A stretch of DNA of 64,000 bases from Granulosicoccus sp045106855 (GTDB lineage Bacteria > Pseudomonadota > Gammaproteobacteria > Granulosicoccales > Granulosicoccaceae). The first letter of the stretch is position 1; every line of letters starts with the position of its first letter. A model generated the notes under the pieces. It did no database searches and was not told the DNA's origin. It was given only the letters and a program-made list of their open reading frames with translations. The stretch spans positions 69,716 through 133,715 of the forward strand of contig JBGCFI010000001.1 in assembly GCA_045106855.1 (NCBI GenBank), given 5' to 3'. The position numbers and the translations under genes are program-made. Shown here one piece after another: positions 8,084 through 17,663 of this stretch.

Positions 8084-9472
8084 TTACAAGCTGCCGCCAC
8101 CTTGCCATGAAGGCTTGAACTCATTGCTGAGTGTCTGCCGTTCTTTCGCTGCGCGCTGCGCCATGAGATTGCAGCGTCCTGTCTCAATATAGTTCAAAGC
8201 GGTTGCCAGTAATGGTTCAGAAAGTTCGCCAAGAGGACGCCGAACATCTGTAGCCACAGGGCAGTCAGCGGCTATCCCGTCGAAATAGCCACCCGCACCC
8301 GCCGCGTTGAGTAGTTCGATTTCAAGAGCATTGACGACCTTGCCGCAGGCAATATTGGGAGTCGTCGCATAGGGTTTACCGCAACTGTTGGAGCCGACGG
8401 TAATGACTTCCATGAAGGGACGAAGACTATTGACGATCAATTCTGATGCAGAGCAGGTATTGCCACTTTGCAGTACAAAAACCCGGTTTAGTGACACGCT
8501 GCTTTGCATCTCCTGGAAATTCAGGCTGTCATTCAATGCCTCATACTTGTCGTTAAAGGCAAAGGTCGTAAACACATCGTCTTTATGGTTGTCGCCAATA
8601 ATATGGCTCGCTAGTTCGTTGGCTACCGAGATTCGACCACCGCCGTTGAATCGCAAGTCGACAACCAGCTCGGATACTCCCGCCGCTTCGAATGTTGAAA
8701 ATGCCTGTTCCAGCTCTTGACTTGACGTATTGACGAATTGGTAAAAGTGCAGATAGCCGACCTTGACACCGTTTTGCTCGATAACCCGAGTATCGAGTAC
8801 GGTTTGCAATTCGTAGCGTGATTTGGTGACACTGACTTGGCTGGCAGAGGATGCGCCAACTTCGGCAATCGTCAGCTCAAGAGTCTTTATCTCATCGTCT
8901 ACACCGAATATATCATCGAGTTCCGCCTGCGAGAGCTGATCTAAATCCGGAATATCAATGCCGTTTATCGCAATCAGTTCATCACCGCGTTGAACCCCGG
9001 CAATGGCCAATGGCGAGTTAGGTTCTATCAGAGAAAAAAGCAGGGTGTTGTCGGCTGTTCGCGCAAAATTCCAGCCGTAGCCGAACGATTCACCCTCATC
9101 GAAAAACGCGGAGTAGGTTGTCTCATCGGTGACATAGCTAAACGTATCGTTGGGCGCGACGCGCAAATCAGCGATCAGAGACTCTGGTGATTCGTAACTG
9201 GCAGTGTTGACGTTTCCGGGTACTTGCCGGTAGAACAGATAGTAGTCCTGCATCGATTGATAAACCCAGCTATTTATGTCTTCCAGTTCACAGTTACGCG
9301 CAGTGGGCCGGAACGTTAGTGGTTGGCTGAGGTCGTAGGATCCGTCAGCATTGCCCGCTTGTTGCGAATCCCCCGCGCTGTCGCCTCGGACTCCGCATCC
9401 CGACAAAGTTAGAGTCGCAACGACGAGGGCAGTTGCGTAGGCATAAGACGGAGCGAAGCTGTTCAGTGGCAT
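8084..9472 (-). CDS. S41 family protease, predicted lipoprotein
   Basis: A 462-residue tail-specific (CtpA-like) serine protease. The N-terminus has a hydrophobic stretch ending in the lipobox LSGC near residue 25, so the protein is probably membrane-anchored in the periplasm. A PDZ-like segment (IEPNSPLAIAGVQRGDELIAINGIDI, split here as family motif) spans about residues 135-165. The protease core has VVDLRFNGGG and the nucleophile region GNTCSASELI near residue 342, where S41 enzymes carry the catalytic Ser. The ATG has no visible ribosome-binding site and sits beside a stem-loop at 9477-9510. Confidence 0.85.
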   Translation of the reverse strand: MPLNSFAPSYAYATALVVATLTLSGCGVRGDSAGDSQQAGNADGSYDLSQPLTFRPTARNCELEDINSWVYQSMQDYYLFYRQVPGNVNTASYESPESLIADLRVAPNDTFSYVTDETTYSAFFDEGESFGYGWNFARTADNTLLFSLIEPNSPLAIAGVQRGDELIAINGIDIPDLDQLSQAELDDIFGVDDEIKTLELTIAEVGASSASQVSVTKSRYELQTVLDTRVIEQNGVKVGYLHFYQFVNTSSQELEQAFSTFEAAGVSELVVDLRFNGGGRISVANELASHIIGDNHKDDVFTTFAFNDKYEALNDSLNFQEMQSSVSLNRVFVLQSGNTCSASELIVNSLRPFMEVITVGSNSCGKPYATTPNIACGKVVNALEIELLNAAGAGGYFDGIAADCPVATDVRRPLGELSEPLLATALNYIETGRCNLMAQRAAKERQTLSNEFKPSWQGGGSL

Positions 9473-9476
9473 GATA

Positions 9477-9510
9477 GATCACGTTAGCTGGGGTTAACTA
9501 AAGCGTGATC
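9477..9510. promoter_or_regulatory. Stem-loop directly upstream of the S41 protease start
   Basis: GATCACG-TTAG pairs with CTAA-AG-CGTGATC (7 + 4 bp with a small bulge) around a 10-base loop. It ends five bases before the ATG. In the mRNA it would occupy the place where a ribosome-binding site is expected. It could be an operator or a translational control element; function is not shown. Confidence 0.45.
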
Positions 9511-9746
9511 GGCTGGACCGGAGTTAAGTCTAGTATGAATTTCTCAATTTTCGGTTTTCAAGTGTTCTAATTGGCAACCGATATGACTAGTTAACTATTT
9601 TGTAAACCTGTGGGCCAGCATGTCGTTTGTATTATTTGAAGTTCGGGTAGCAATTGCATGCAGCAACACGGTGTTGAAAGAGCTTTCCATAGCGCCCGGA
9701 GATTTCACTGCTAGAATTAAGTGTCGAGGGAGGACTGGCGGATAGT

Positions 9747-11096
9747 ATGGCCGAGAAAGGAGACCGAGATCCCGCCACGGGCCTGTTGAGCAGGCAGGCG
9801 TTTCTTGAAGAGGTACGTGAAGCACATCGACTGATGCCGCTGAGGCTGAATCGAGGATGTTTGTTGATACTGCATTTTCCTGTCATTCAGTCCATGGTGA
9901 CTGGAGGTTCAGCCGATGAATTATCAGCTGATAGTGCTGACGATGCGATGCTCCATTTGTTGGCAATCGTTGAGACCCGTGTCCGGACACGCGATACGTT
10001 AGGGCGTATTTCACGCCATTCCCTGTGCATTCTGTTGAAGGGATGCAATGAATCTGATGCCATTATTGTTGCTGACCAGTACGCGGCACTACTCAGGGAT
10101 ATTGTCGTCAAGTCTGGAAAGAAGTACATGCCAATGGACATGCGCTACAGGATAGTGCCACTGGATTCACGTGGTAAAAGATCCCGGCAAGGGGTATCCA
10201 GGCTTGTTGTTGCACCACCTATCGACAATTTTTCTACATTGTCGAAGCAGATCGATGTGGCCGGCAATATTGTTGATTTAAGCTCCAGCAAGGTAGTTTC
10301 CCTGAATGCCATGCGTACGGTAAAACCCGATTCGCACCCTGGCTGCCCTGTTGACGATCCTGCACATACTCTCAAAAATTCTGTTCTGGACCTGGGTGGG
10401 CGAGATAGAGCTCATGCGTGGCGACTTCGCCCGGGCATGCTGGTACAACGAAAACCGCTGGTGTGTTGCCATCGATTACAGCCCATGGGTATTGTCAATA
10501 CAGCCAATCGCTTGCAAGACACCGATCTGTTTATCTCGATGCTCACGGCTCTGGGCTTAAGTAGTCCGGAGAAGCGTCCCATCGTCGAAAGCCAACTTAT
10601 CCTGCCTGTGCAGGCCAACCAGATTCAGCCGGAGTTTCCTCAGTGGCTGGCAGAGCGTTGCAAGCAGATGCGTGTGGCGCCTTCAGATATCTGCCTGTCA
10701 TTCAGTGTTGACTCGCTTGCGCCGAAGTTGCGAAATATTGCACCTATTCTGCGTCAACTGAACAGTAACGGTATTCGGTTGATGCTGGAAGGCGCCGCAT
10801 CAGCGAATCAGTTTCGTATGATGAAAAACGTTGCTCAATTTGACTCTTTGTTCATATCTGGGCGCACGCTGAACGATTCGTTGACCAAGATCGCTATGCG
10901 TGTTGAGCTAGAGGCAGTCATCACAGAGGCACGCGAGCATCAATGTGAAATCTGCGCTGGCGGAATAGATTCTGCGGCCATGTTGATTCATGCTACTACC
11001 ATGCAGATTGAAATTGGTTTTGGCAGGCAGTGTGGGGCGAGTACGGCTTTTCCCGAGGAAGCCTGGACACGTGTCCCCGGATTGGCGGAATCATAA
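9747..11096 (+). CDS. Degenerate GGDEF-EAL protein
   Basis: A 449-residue protein built like a GGDEF-EAL c-di-GMP protein but with both active sites lost. The N-terminus DPATGLLSRQAF matches the DxLTGLxNRxxF start of GGDEF domains. The place of the GGDEF motif reads GRISRHSLCILL. The second half follows the EAL pattern: LRQLNSNGIRLMLEG matches the helix and strand before the DDFG motif, and EICAGGIDSAAM matches the usual AEGVET motif. The EAL and DDFG residues are missing. It is therefore probably a non-catalytic scaffold or nucleotide sensor. AGGGAGGAC lies upstream of the ATG. Confidence 0.7.
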   Translation: MAEKGDRDPATGLLSRQAFLEEVREAHRLMPLRLNRGCLLILHFPVIQSMVTGGSADELSADSADDAMLHLLAIVETRVRTRDTLGRISRHSLCILLKGCNESDAIIVADQYAALLRDIVVKSGKKYMPMDMRYRIVPLDSRGKRSRQGVSRLVVAPPIDNFSTLSKQIDVAGNIVDLSSSKVVSLNAMRTVKPDSHPGCPVDDPAHTLKNSVLDLGGRDRAHAWRLRPGMLVQRKPLVCCHRLQPMGIVNTANRLQDTDLFISMLTALGLSSPEKRPIVESQLILPVQANQIQPEFPQWLAERCKQMRVAPSDICLSFSVDSLAPKLRNIAPILRQLNSNGIRLMLEGAASANQFRMMKNVAQFDSLFISGRTLNDSLTKIAMRVELEAVITEAREHQCEICAGGIDSAAMLIHATTMQIEIGFGRQCGASTAFPEEAWTRVPGLAES

Positions 11097-11330
11097 GCAC
11101 CTACCTCACGCCCCATTGAATTTGATCTGAACGTTCGTCCTCGTACCGGACAACCATCCCATGTTGCAATGCCTTGCAAGCCCGTGTCGATTTAACATGT
11201 GCATCCCGCATTTTAATTCAATCCGATATAAGATCCCCTGGTCGTTAGTCAGTGCGGGTGGATAAACAGGCTGCTCGCTGTCTGGTGTGAATAGATTGAG
11301 CCAGAGGTGTAGGGGATATTTCTGACAATA

Positions 11331-11594
11331 CTACTTTTCGATCTGCCCCAGCACGATGTTGGTCAATGCGGCGAACACGACAGCGCCGATAATCGCTGCT
11401 AACAGCGCGCCAAAGAATACGTCGCCAAAAGTGATGTCCAGGAAGTCACGTGCCAGCAATCCCACAAAAGCCCCGAGTCCGCCTGCCAGGACGCTCAACC
11501 GGAAGCCTTTTGCGGTCTCCTTGAATAGTTTATAAACAACGGCCCCGGCCAACATGCCGAGCAGAATAATGAATACAGGGATGATCAGCTTCAT
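11331..11594 (-). CDS. Small three-helix membrane protein
   Basis: An 87-residue, strongly hydrophobic protein with predicted helices near residues 3-20, 34-50 and 58-80. The Gly-rich middle segment (GGLGAFVGLL) recalls small transglycosylase-associated (GlsB/YeaQ-like) proteins, but the match is weak. It is divergent from the EamA transporter gene, about 90 bases away. Function unknown. Confidence 0.6.
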   Translation of the reverse strand: MKLIIPVFIILLGMLAGAVVYKLFKETAKGFRLSVLAGGLGAFVGLLARDFLDITFGDVFFGALLAAIIGAVVFAALTNIVLGQIEK

Positions 11595-11686
11595 AAGCGG
11601 CCTTGGGTTACCATGATAAAAAATGAACGAATGCGGAATCTATAGCATGAAAGGCATTGAAATAATACAAGGGCAAAAAACAGGCA

Positions 11687-12673
11687 ATGACTGAACCCGC
11701 ATCCAGTAATGCCATGCGCGGTGTGGGCCTGGCTCTGATAGCGTTTGCTACATTTTCTCTGCACGATGCATTGATAAAAAGTATCCAGGGCATCCCAGTC
11801 TTTCAAGTCGTATTTTTCGTCGTGCTTTTCAGTTTCGTGCCGTTTGCACTTTTTCTGGCCATAGATGGCACGGAACGCAGTCTGCGTCCGCGATTACCAG
11901 CCCTGGTTGCGCTACGGTGCGTATTTTCCGTGGTTGGCTTGCTGTGCGTTTTCTACGCCTTTGCTCGACTTCCCATGGCTGAGGTCTATTCGCTTCTTTT
12001 TGCAGCCCCGATACTGATCACCTTACTGGCGATTCCAATACTGGGTGAACGTGTGCGACTGATACGCTGGTTTGCCATCCTGTTCGGTATGCTGGGGGTT
12101 CTGATCGTGCTGCGGCCGGGTACTACATCGCTGTCATTGAGCCATTTGGCCGCACTGGGGGCCGCAAGTTGCACCGCCTTTACCTCGGTGGTGACACGCA
12201 AGATAGGTTCTCGAGAGCATAGCGTGACCTTGATTTTATATCCCATGCTTACCAATGTTGTGGTCACAGGCTGTGTCACGATATTTGTCTATGTGCCTAT
12301 TCCAGGTGACGTGCTGTTACGCCTTTGCGGAATCGGTGTTCTTAGTGTCATTGGTCAGTCTCTGATGATCCAGGCCTATCGTGTGTCGGAGGCACAGTTT
12401 GTTGCGCCTATGCAATACAGCCAGATGTTATGGGCCCTGTTGTACGGTGCTTTGATTTTCCATGAACCTGTTGACAGGATGGTGTTACTCGGATCACTGG
12501 TCATCGTGTGTTCCGGGTTGCTCTTTATTTGGCGTGAGCTGGTTGCCTCGGTCAAGCAGCCGGTATTGAGGACACGAAACGTGCGGATGGCGGGGGGGCC
12601 TGCAACCCGGCCAATGGAAGCAGATCAACATGAGCAACGAGTGGATCAAGGCTCGAATAGTCCATCGTCATGA
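11687..12673 (+). CDS. EamA/DMT-family inner-membrane transporter
   Basis: A 328-residue protein of the drug/metabolite transporter superfamily. About ten hydrophobic helices form two EamA repeats, the first opening with GVGLALIAFATFSLHDALIK and containing RCVFSVVGLLCVFYAFARLP. Such proteins export amino acids, purines or other small metabolites; the substrate cannot be read from sequence. The C-terminal 30 residues are hydrophilic. The stop overlaps the next start as ATGA, so the two genes are translationally coupled. Confidence 0.88.
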   Translation: MTEPASSNAMRGVGLALIAFATFSLHDALIKSIQGIPVFQVVFFVVLFSFVPFALFLAIDGTERSLRPRLPALVALRCVFSVVGLLCVFYAFARLPMAEVYSLLFAAPILITLLAIPILGERVRLIRWFAILFGMLGVLIVLRPGTTSLSLSHLAALGAASCTAFTSVVTRKIGSREHSVTLILYPMLTNVVVTGCVTIFVYVPIPGDVLLRLCGIGVLSVIGQSLMIQAYRVSEAQFVAPMQYSQMLWALLYGALIFHEPVDRMVLLGSLVIVCSGLLFIWRELVASVKQPVLRTRNVRMAGGPATRPMEADQHEQRVDQGSNSPSS

Positions 12674-12894
12674 TCGATGAGGTGGACGGTGCGTCAGAGG
12701 AGTTATTGGCCGCCGCTGCCATGCCGATGCCTTTCGGGCGATTTAAGGGCACTCGCCTGATAGACCTTCCGGAACCCTATGTTGTGTGGTTCAAAGGGCA
12801 GGGTTTCCCTTCAGGTCTGCTTGGGCAACGTCTGGCACTCATTTACGAGATCAAGGCCAATGGCCTGGAAAAGCTCATCAGACCGCTTCTGTAA
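12670..12894 (+). CDS. DUF3820 family protein
   Basis: A 74-residue protein. The core MPFGRFKGTRLIDLPEPYVVWF followed by a GFPSGLLGQ-like turn and a YEIKANGLEKLIRPL helix matches the small DUF3820 family (sometimes annotated as a putative quorum-sensing-regulated virulence factor). Function is unknown. Its start overlaps the transporter stop (ATGA). No gene follows for 470 bases. Confidence 0.75.
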   Translation: MIDEVDGASEELLAAAAMPMPFGRFKGTRLIDLPEPYVVWFKGQGFPSGLLGQRLALIYEIKANGLEKLIRPLL

Positions 12895-12948
12895 CATCCC
12901 AGAAAACCGGTAATTACGCAAATGACGTTAATAAAATAATTCTCAGGG

Positions 12949-12977
12949 TTGACCGTATGCGTTGTCGGGACTAATCT
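12949..12977 (+). promoter_or_regulatory. Predicted sigma-70 promoter of leuA
   Basis: TTGACC (12949-12954), 17 bases, then TAATCT (12972-12977). Initiation would be near 12984. This leaves a 5' leader of about 380 bases before leuA, holding a short ORF and two hairpins. Confidence 0.55.
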
Positions 12978-12983
12978 GTGCGC

Positions 12984-13034
12984 ATGACAGCCATCGCGCT
13001 CACGCTAGGACTTACCAACCCGGTCTCTATTTAG
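12984..13034 (+). CDS. Candidate leader peptide upstream of leuA
   Basis: A 16-codon ORF, MTAIALTLGLTNPVSI, starting at or next to the predicted transcription start. Six of 16 residues are branched-chain (Leu x3, Ile x2, Val), and the Leu codons are CTC, CTA and CTT. Its stop codon lies in the loop of the hairpin at 13019-13043. This is the arrangement expected of an amino-acid attenuator. No ribosome-binding site precedes it, so translation would be leaderless. Confidence 0.35.
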   Translation: MTAIALTLGLTNPVSI

Positions 13035-13043
13035 AGAGCCGGG
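13019..13043 (+). other. Leader hairpin 1 of leuA
   Basis: CCCGGTCTCT (13019-13028), a 4-base loop, then AGAGAGCCGGG (13033-13043) with a single bulged G. It overlaps the end of the candidate leader peptide. A ribosome paused on the Leu codons would change whether it forms. Confidence 0.5.
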
Positions 13044-13248
13044 AGATCGTCGTGCGGCCCTGTACATGCCATCGTTAAAGACGCGTTACAAGGCACAACC
13101 CTAGCCTCCGACCCCACTGGCCGGATTTCAGAAAAGCCCAACTGTAGTGTTTTCAAGGCTGTCATGTTCCATAACCCAATTTATCGAATTTGCTGTCTCG
13201 AAGCGCTGGGAGATTGGCTCCATTTTGCCGTAAAGCTTGTGCTTATAA

Positions 13249-13283
13249 GCCGCGCCCCGGGACTGCGCGCCCCGGGGTGCGGC
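13249..13283 (+). other. Leader hairpin 2 of leuA, 13-bp stem
   Basis: GCCGCGCCCCGGG (13249-13261) pairs with CCCGGGGTGCGGC (13271-13283) with one G-U wobble and a 9-base loop. It is very stable and lies 83 bases before the leuA start. No U-tract follows, so it is not an ordinary intrinsic terminator. The rest of 12895-13366 shows no gene. Confidence 0.6.
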
Positions 13284-13366
13284 GAAAAGCCAGCAGGGCA
13301 AGAAGTCGATAGCTTTGCCTTGGCACACCGGCGCACAACCTTCGAATACGCATCAGGAACGACATC

Positions 13367-15070
13367 ATGTTGAATGACCCAAGAACCAAATACCCCGCAT
13401 TTGCGCAGGTGCCTTTAACTGACCGGCAGTGGCCCGGCAACACGCTAACCAAACCGCCGATCTGGTGCAGTGTTGATCTGCGTGACGGTAATCAGGCCTT
13501 GATAGAGCCTATGGGAAGCGAACGCAAGCTGAGAATGTTCGATCTACTGGTTGCAATTGGCTTCAAGCAGATAGAGGTCGGTTTTCCTGCAGCTTCGCAA
13601 ACCGATTTTGATTTTGTCAGACAACTCATTGAAGAAGGACGTGTGCCCGAGGATGTCACGTTGCAGGTGCTGACGCAGGCTCGTCGTCCTCTCATTGAAC
13701 GCACTTTCGAATCTTTGCGCGGAAGTCATTCGGCGATATTGCATCTTTACAACTCCACCTCCGAGCTGCAGCGACGTGTTGTTTTCAAACAAGATAAACA
13801 GGGGATCAAGCAAATCGCTGTGGACGGAGCGGAGATGGTTGCTGAGTTTGCCGCAAAGCACGCAGATACCGCCTGGCAGTTCGAGTATTCGCCGGAAAGT
13901 TTCACAGGAACAGAGTTGGACTATGCCGTTGAGGTGTGCGATGCCGTTACCTCAATCTGGCAGCCAACACCTGAGAATCCTGTCATTCTTAATTTGCCTG
14001 CCACGGTTGAGATGTCCATGCCTAACGTGCACGCGGACCAGATTGAATGGTTTGCTCGTCACGTACGTGATCGAAACAGTATTTGTATCAGCCTGCATCC
14101 GCACAACGACAGAGGCTGTGCAGTAGCGGCCACCGAACTTGGCTTGCTGGCAGGTGGGGATCGGGTAGAGGGAACCTTGTTCGGCAATGGTGAACGAACA
14201 GGTAACGTGGATCTTGTGACGCTGGCTCTAAATCTGTTTACACAGGGTGTCGATCCCTTGTTGGATTTTTCTGATATTTACGAAGTCATGCGCACTGTCG
14301 AGCACTGCAATCAGTTGCCGGTACATCCTCGTCATCCGTACGCCGGAGAACTGGTTTTTACTGCGTTTTCCGGTTCGCACCAGGATGCCATCAAGAAGGG
14401 TTTTGCTGCGATGCGAGAGAGTAATTCCCCCAAGTGGGAAGTCCCTTACCTACCCATCGATCCGGTAGATCTCGGACGAACCTATGAAGCGGTGATACGC
14501 GTAAACAGCCAATCGGGCAAAGGCGGGGTGGCTTTCATTCTCGAGCGCGATCATGGTCTTGAGTTGCCACGCAGAATGCAAATGGAATTTAGTCAGGTTG
14601 TGCAGGAAATCAGTGAACGGACAGGTAAAGAGGTAGACTCTGCATCCATTCTAGAGGCGTTCGAAAACACGTTTCTCATGGCGACTAAGCCACTGTCTTT
14701 TGTCCGCCATACGAGTGTTCAGGATGAGCAGGATGAGGCAATAAGAACTCTCACCGCAGATGTGGTCTTTGATGGTGTGAATTACACAATAAATGGCAAG
14801 GGCAATGGCCCCATCGATGCATTTGTTGATGCACTGAAATCCAGTTTCGGCGTGGATTTTCGTGTCGTTGACTACCATCAGCATGCGACCGGTGCCGGAG
14901 CTGATGCTCAATCGGCTTGCTATTTTGAGGTTCAGGCTGGTAAGGGGGCAACTCGCTATGGTGCTGCACTTAACAGTAATATTGTTTCCGCATCGCTTAT
15001 GGCTGTTTGTAGCGCATTCAACCGTGCAGTGGGAGACAACTTGCTCGATCCCTCATCGCCGGATTCGTAA
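13367..15070 (+). CDS. leuA: 2-isopropylmalate synthase
   Basis: First committed step of leucine synthesis: condenses acetyl-CoA with 2-oxoisovalerate. The protein has 567 residues and belongs to the longer LeuA type found in pseudomonads and related bacteria. The N-terminal TIM barrel has the metal/substrate motif DLRDGNQAL near residue 39 and the second signature SLHPHNDRGCAVAATELGLL. The C-terminal LeuA regulatory domain ends with NIVSASLMAVCSAFNRAV. AGGA precedes the ATG by 8 bases. The long structured 5' leader suggests feedback control by leucine in addition to enzyme inhibition. Confidence 0.95.
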   Translation: MLNDPRTKYPAFAQVPLTDRQWPGNTLTKPPIWCSVDLRDGNQALIEPMGSERKLRMFDLLVAIGFKQIEVGFPAASQTDFDFVRQLIEEGRVPEDVTLQVLTQARRPLIERTFESLRGSHSAILHLYNSTSELQRRVVFKQDKQGIKQIAVDGAEMVAEFAAKHADTAWQFEYSPESFTGTELDYAVEVCDAVTSIWQPTPENPVILNLPATVEMSMPNVHADQIEWFARHVRDRNSICISLHPHNDRGCAVAATELGLLAGGDRVEGTLFGNGERTGNVDLVTLALNLFTQGVDPLLDFSDIYEVMRTVEHCNQLPVHPRHPYAGELVFTAFSGSHQDAIKKGFAAMRESNSPKWEVPYLPIDPVDLGRTYEAVIRVNSQSGKGGVAFILERDHGLELPRRMQMEFSQVVQEISERTGKEVDSASILEAFENTFLMATKPLSFVRHTSVQDEQDEAIRTLTADVVFDGVNYTINGKGNGPIDAFVDALKSSFGVDFRVVDYHQHATGAGADAQSACYFEVQAGKGATRYGAALNSNIVSASLMAVCSAFNRAVGDNLLDPSSPDS

Positions 15071-15136
15071 CCCGGAAAACACAAAATCTATCATCGTATT
15101 CGCAACCGCTCTTCAAGCGAAAAGGACCGTACAGGA

Positions 15137-17485
15137 ATGACTGACAAAGACACTGCTGGGCAATCTTCTGTGGACAATAAGCTTGATGAAGCCGGCGCGC
15201 CAGATTCCTTAGCGCAGGCTGCGCTGGACTATCACCGTTATCCTGTTCCCGGAAAGCTTGAAATCACGGCGACCAAGAGAATGGTGAACCAGCGCGATCT
15301 GGCGCTGGCCTATTCCCCCGGCGTTGCAGTCGCTTGCAAGCACATTGAGCGTAATCCCCTGGAGGCATCTGAGCTTACAGCGCGCAGTAATCTGGTGGGT
15401 GTCATCACTAACGGTACTGCGGTTCTGGGGCTCGGTGCAATAGGTGCACTGGCGTCAAAGCCTGTGATGGAAGGTAAGGCGGTGCTGTTCAAGAAGTTTG
15501 CGAATGTGGACTGTTTTGATCTTGAGCTGGACACCACCGATGTTGACAAATTCTGCGACGCTGTAGCTCTATTAGAGCCGACGTTTGGTGGAATAAACCT
15601 GGAGGATATCAAGGCTCCAGAGTGCTTTGAAATAGAAAAGCGCCTTAAAGCGCGGATGAAAATTCCGGTGTTCCATGACGATCAGCATGGAACTGCGATT
15701 GTCGTTGCCGCCGCTATTCGCAACGGTTTAAGGGTTGCCGGTAAAAACCTTAATGAGGTCAATCTGGTCTGTTCGGGTGCTGGTGCTGCGGCGCTTGCGT
15801 GTCTCAACCTGCTGATATTCATGGGTCTCGACAAACAGAAAGTCACCGTTTGTGATGAGCATGGCGTCCTCTACGAAGGTCGTAACAATCATATGGATCC
15901 TTACAAGGCCGTGTATGCACGCGACACCGACGCACGTAAACTTGATGATGTGATTGGCGGTGCCGATGTATTTCTTGGACTATCCGCACCCAACGTTCTT
16001 TCTGGTGAACAGGTTGCCAGAATGGCCAGTTCGCCGTTCATCCTGGCGCTTGCCAACCCTGACCCTGAAGTGAGTCCCGATGTCGTGCATGCCGTCAGGG
16101 ACGATGCAATCATGGCTACAGGGCGTTCCGATTATCCTAACCAGGTAAACAATGTGCTGTGTTTTCCTTTTCTGTTTAGAGGAGCACTTGATGTCGGCGC
16201 TACGGAAATCAACGGAGAGATGCAGGCAGCGGCAGTGGAAGCTATCGCTGATATCGCAACCAAGGAGGCATCTGATGTGGTGTCGGCAGCTTACGGTGGC
16301 AAACCGTTTCGATTTGGTCGCGAGTACCTGATACCCAAACCCTTTGATCCACGTTTAATGATGGAAATTCCTCAACGCGTTGCAAAGGCTGCCATGGATA
16401 GTGGAGTGGCAACACTGCCTATCACGGACTTCGAAGCGTATCGCCGCAAGTTAAGAAGTTTTGTTTTCCGGTCCGGACTGATCATGAAGCCGGTGTTTGA
16501 ACGGGCACAAGCCAATTTGCAGCGTGTCGTGTTATCTGAAGGTGAATCGCCGAGAGTGCTTAATGCTGTTCAGATACTGGTTGACGATGCCATCTGCCAC
16601 CCGGTGCTGCTGGGCAGACGCGAAGTCATTGAGGAGCAGATCGAGGAGATGGGTTTACGCCTGGCAATCGGAGAGGGATTCAGCCACCTCGACCCAGCCA
16701 ATAATCCCCAATTCGAAGTTCACAAAGATGCCTATCACCGCATCATGGAGCGAGCAGGGGTGTCACCCGAATACGCGGGCAATGTCGTACGTTCCCGCAT
16801 GACTGCCTTGGCTGCGTTGATGGTTCGCCGCGGGGAAGCCGATGCCCTGGTTTGCGGGACTCAGGGCGCGTACGCGAGACATCTGAAACACCTCTGCGAT
16901 GTCATTGGTCTTCGTGAGGATGTGACCGATGTATCAGCACTCATGTTATTGATACTGGACACAGGCACTGTGTTTCTGGCTGATACGCATGTCACTGTCG
17001 ACCCAGCAGCTGAAGAAATTGCAGAAACCGCCCATATGGCGTCATCCATTGTTTCTCGTTTCGGGATGCAGCCAAAAGTCGGCTTGCTATCGCATTCCAA
17101 CTTCGGTAGCCGTAATAATAAATCTGCTTTGAAGATGCGCCATGCGCGTGAACTTATCAAGCAACGGTATCCTGATCTTCCTGTCGAAGGGGAGATGCAT
17201 GCTGATGCTGCATTGTCAGAGGAAACCCGCAACAGGATTTTCCCCAACGCTGCGTTTGCCGGCGGTGCCAATTTGCTCATGATGCCCAACCTCGACGCCG
17301 CCAACATTACCTATAACATGTTGAAGGTTCTCGGCGATGCTTTACCGGTCGGGCCGATGTTGATCGGATTGAACCATCCTGCACATGTGGTGACAGAATC
17401 CACCACGGTTCGCGGCATTGTTAACCTTTGCGCGATTGCTGCTGTTGATGCGATAGATCATAAAGAGGCGGCATCTGCCAGCTGA
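15137..17485 (+). CDS. maeB: NADP-dependent malic enzyme (phosphotransacetylase fusion)
   Basis: Oxidatively decarboxylates malate to pyruvate. It has 782 residues, the length of the hybrid MaeB type. The malic enzyme part (about 1-430) shows YSPGVAVACKHI, NGTAVLGLGAIGALASKPVM and the metal-site segment FHDDQHGTAIVVAAA. The C-terminal part (about 450-780) is phosphotransacetylase-like, with GLNHPAHVV and a final helix. In known MaeB proteins this domain is regulatory and senses acetyl-CoA, not catalytic. It starts 66 bases after leuA on the same strand, so co-transcription is possible. AGGA precedes the ATG. Confidence 0.95.
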   Translation: MTDKDTAGQSSVDNKLDEAGAPDSLAQAALDYHRYPVPGKLEITATKRMVNQRDLALAYSPGVAVACKHIERNPLEASELTARSNLVGVITNGTAVLGLGAIGALASKPVMEGKAVLFKKFANVDCFDLELDTTDVDKFCDAVALLEPTFGGINLEDIKAPECFEIEKRLKARMKIPVFHDDQHGTAIVVAAAIRNGLRVAGKNLNEVNLVCSGAGAAALACLNLLIFMGLDKQKVTVCDEHGVLYEGRNNHMDPYKAVYARDTDARKLDDVIGGADVFLGLSAPNVLSGEQVARMASSPFILALANPDPEVSPDVVHAVRDDAIMATGRSDYPNQVNNVLCFPFLFRGALDVGATEINGEMQAAAVEAIADIATKEASDVVSAAYGGKPFRFGREYLIPKPFDPRLMMEIPQRVAKAAMDSGVATLPITDFEAYRRKLRSFVFRSGLIMKPVFERAQANLQRVVLSEGESPRVLNAVQILVDDAICHPVLLGRREVIEEQIEEMGLRLAIGEGFSHLDPANNPQFEVHKDAYHRIMERAGVSPEYAGNVVRSRMTALAALMVRRGEADALVCGTQGAYARHLKHLCDVIGLREDVTDVSALMLLILDTGTVFLADTHVTVDPAAEEIAETAHMASSIVSRFGMQPKVGLLSHSNFGSRNNKSALKMRHARELIKQRYPDLPVEGEMHADAALSEETRNRIFPNAAFAGGANLLMMPNLDAANITYNMLKVLGDALPVGPMLIGLNHPAHVVTESTTVRGIVNLCAIAAVDAIDHKEAASAS

Positions 17486-17663
17486 TTCCCCGGATATTCG
17501 CAATGGCAACCGTTGATGTTTCGCATTTCACGCGATAGGTGCCAGATTTCCGGATAGCGCGATTTACAACATTGCCGGTTTGTCGGTCAGCTCATTTGGA
17601 CGCTCTAGAGGTTCTGTGCCTGATAGCTGCTACCATTGGGCTTCTATCTAAGATGGTCTTGTC

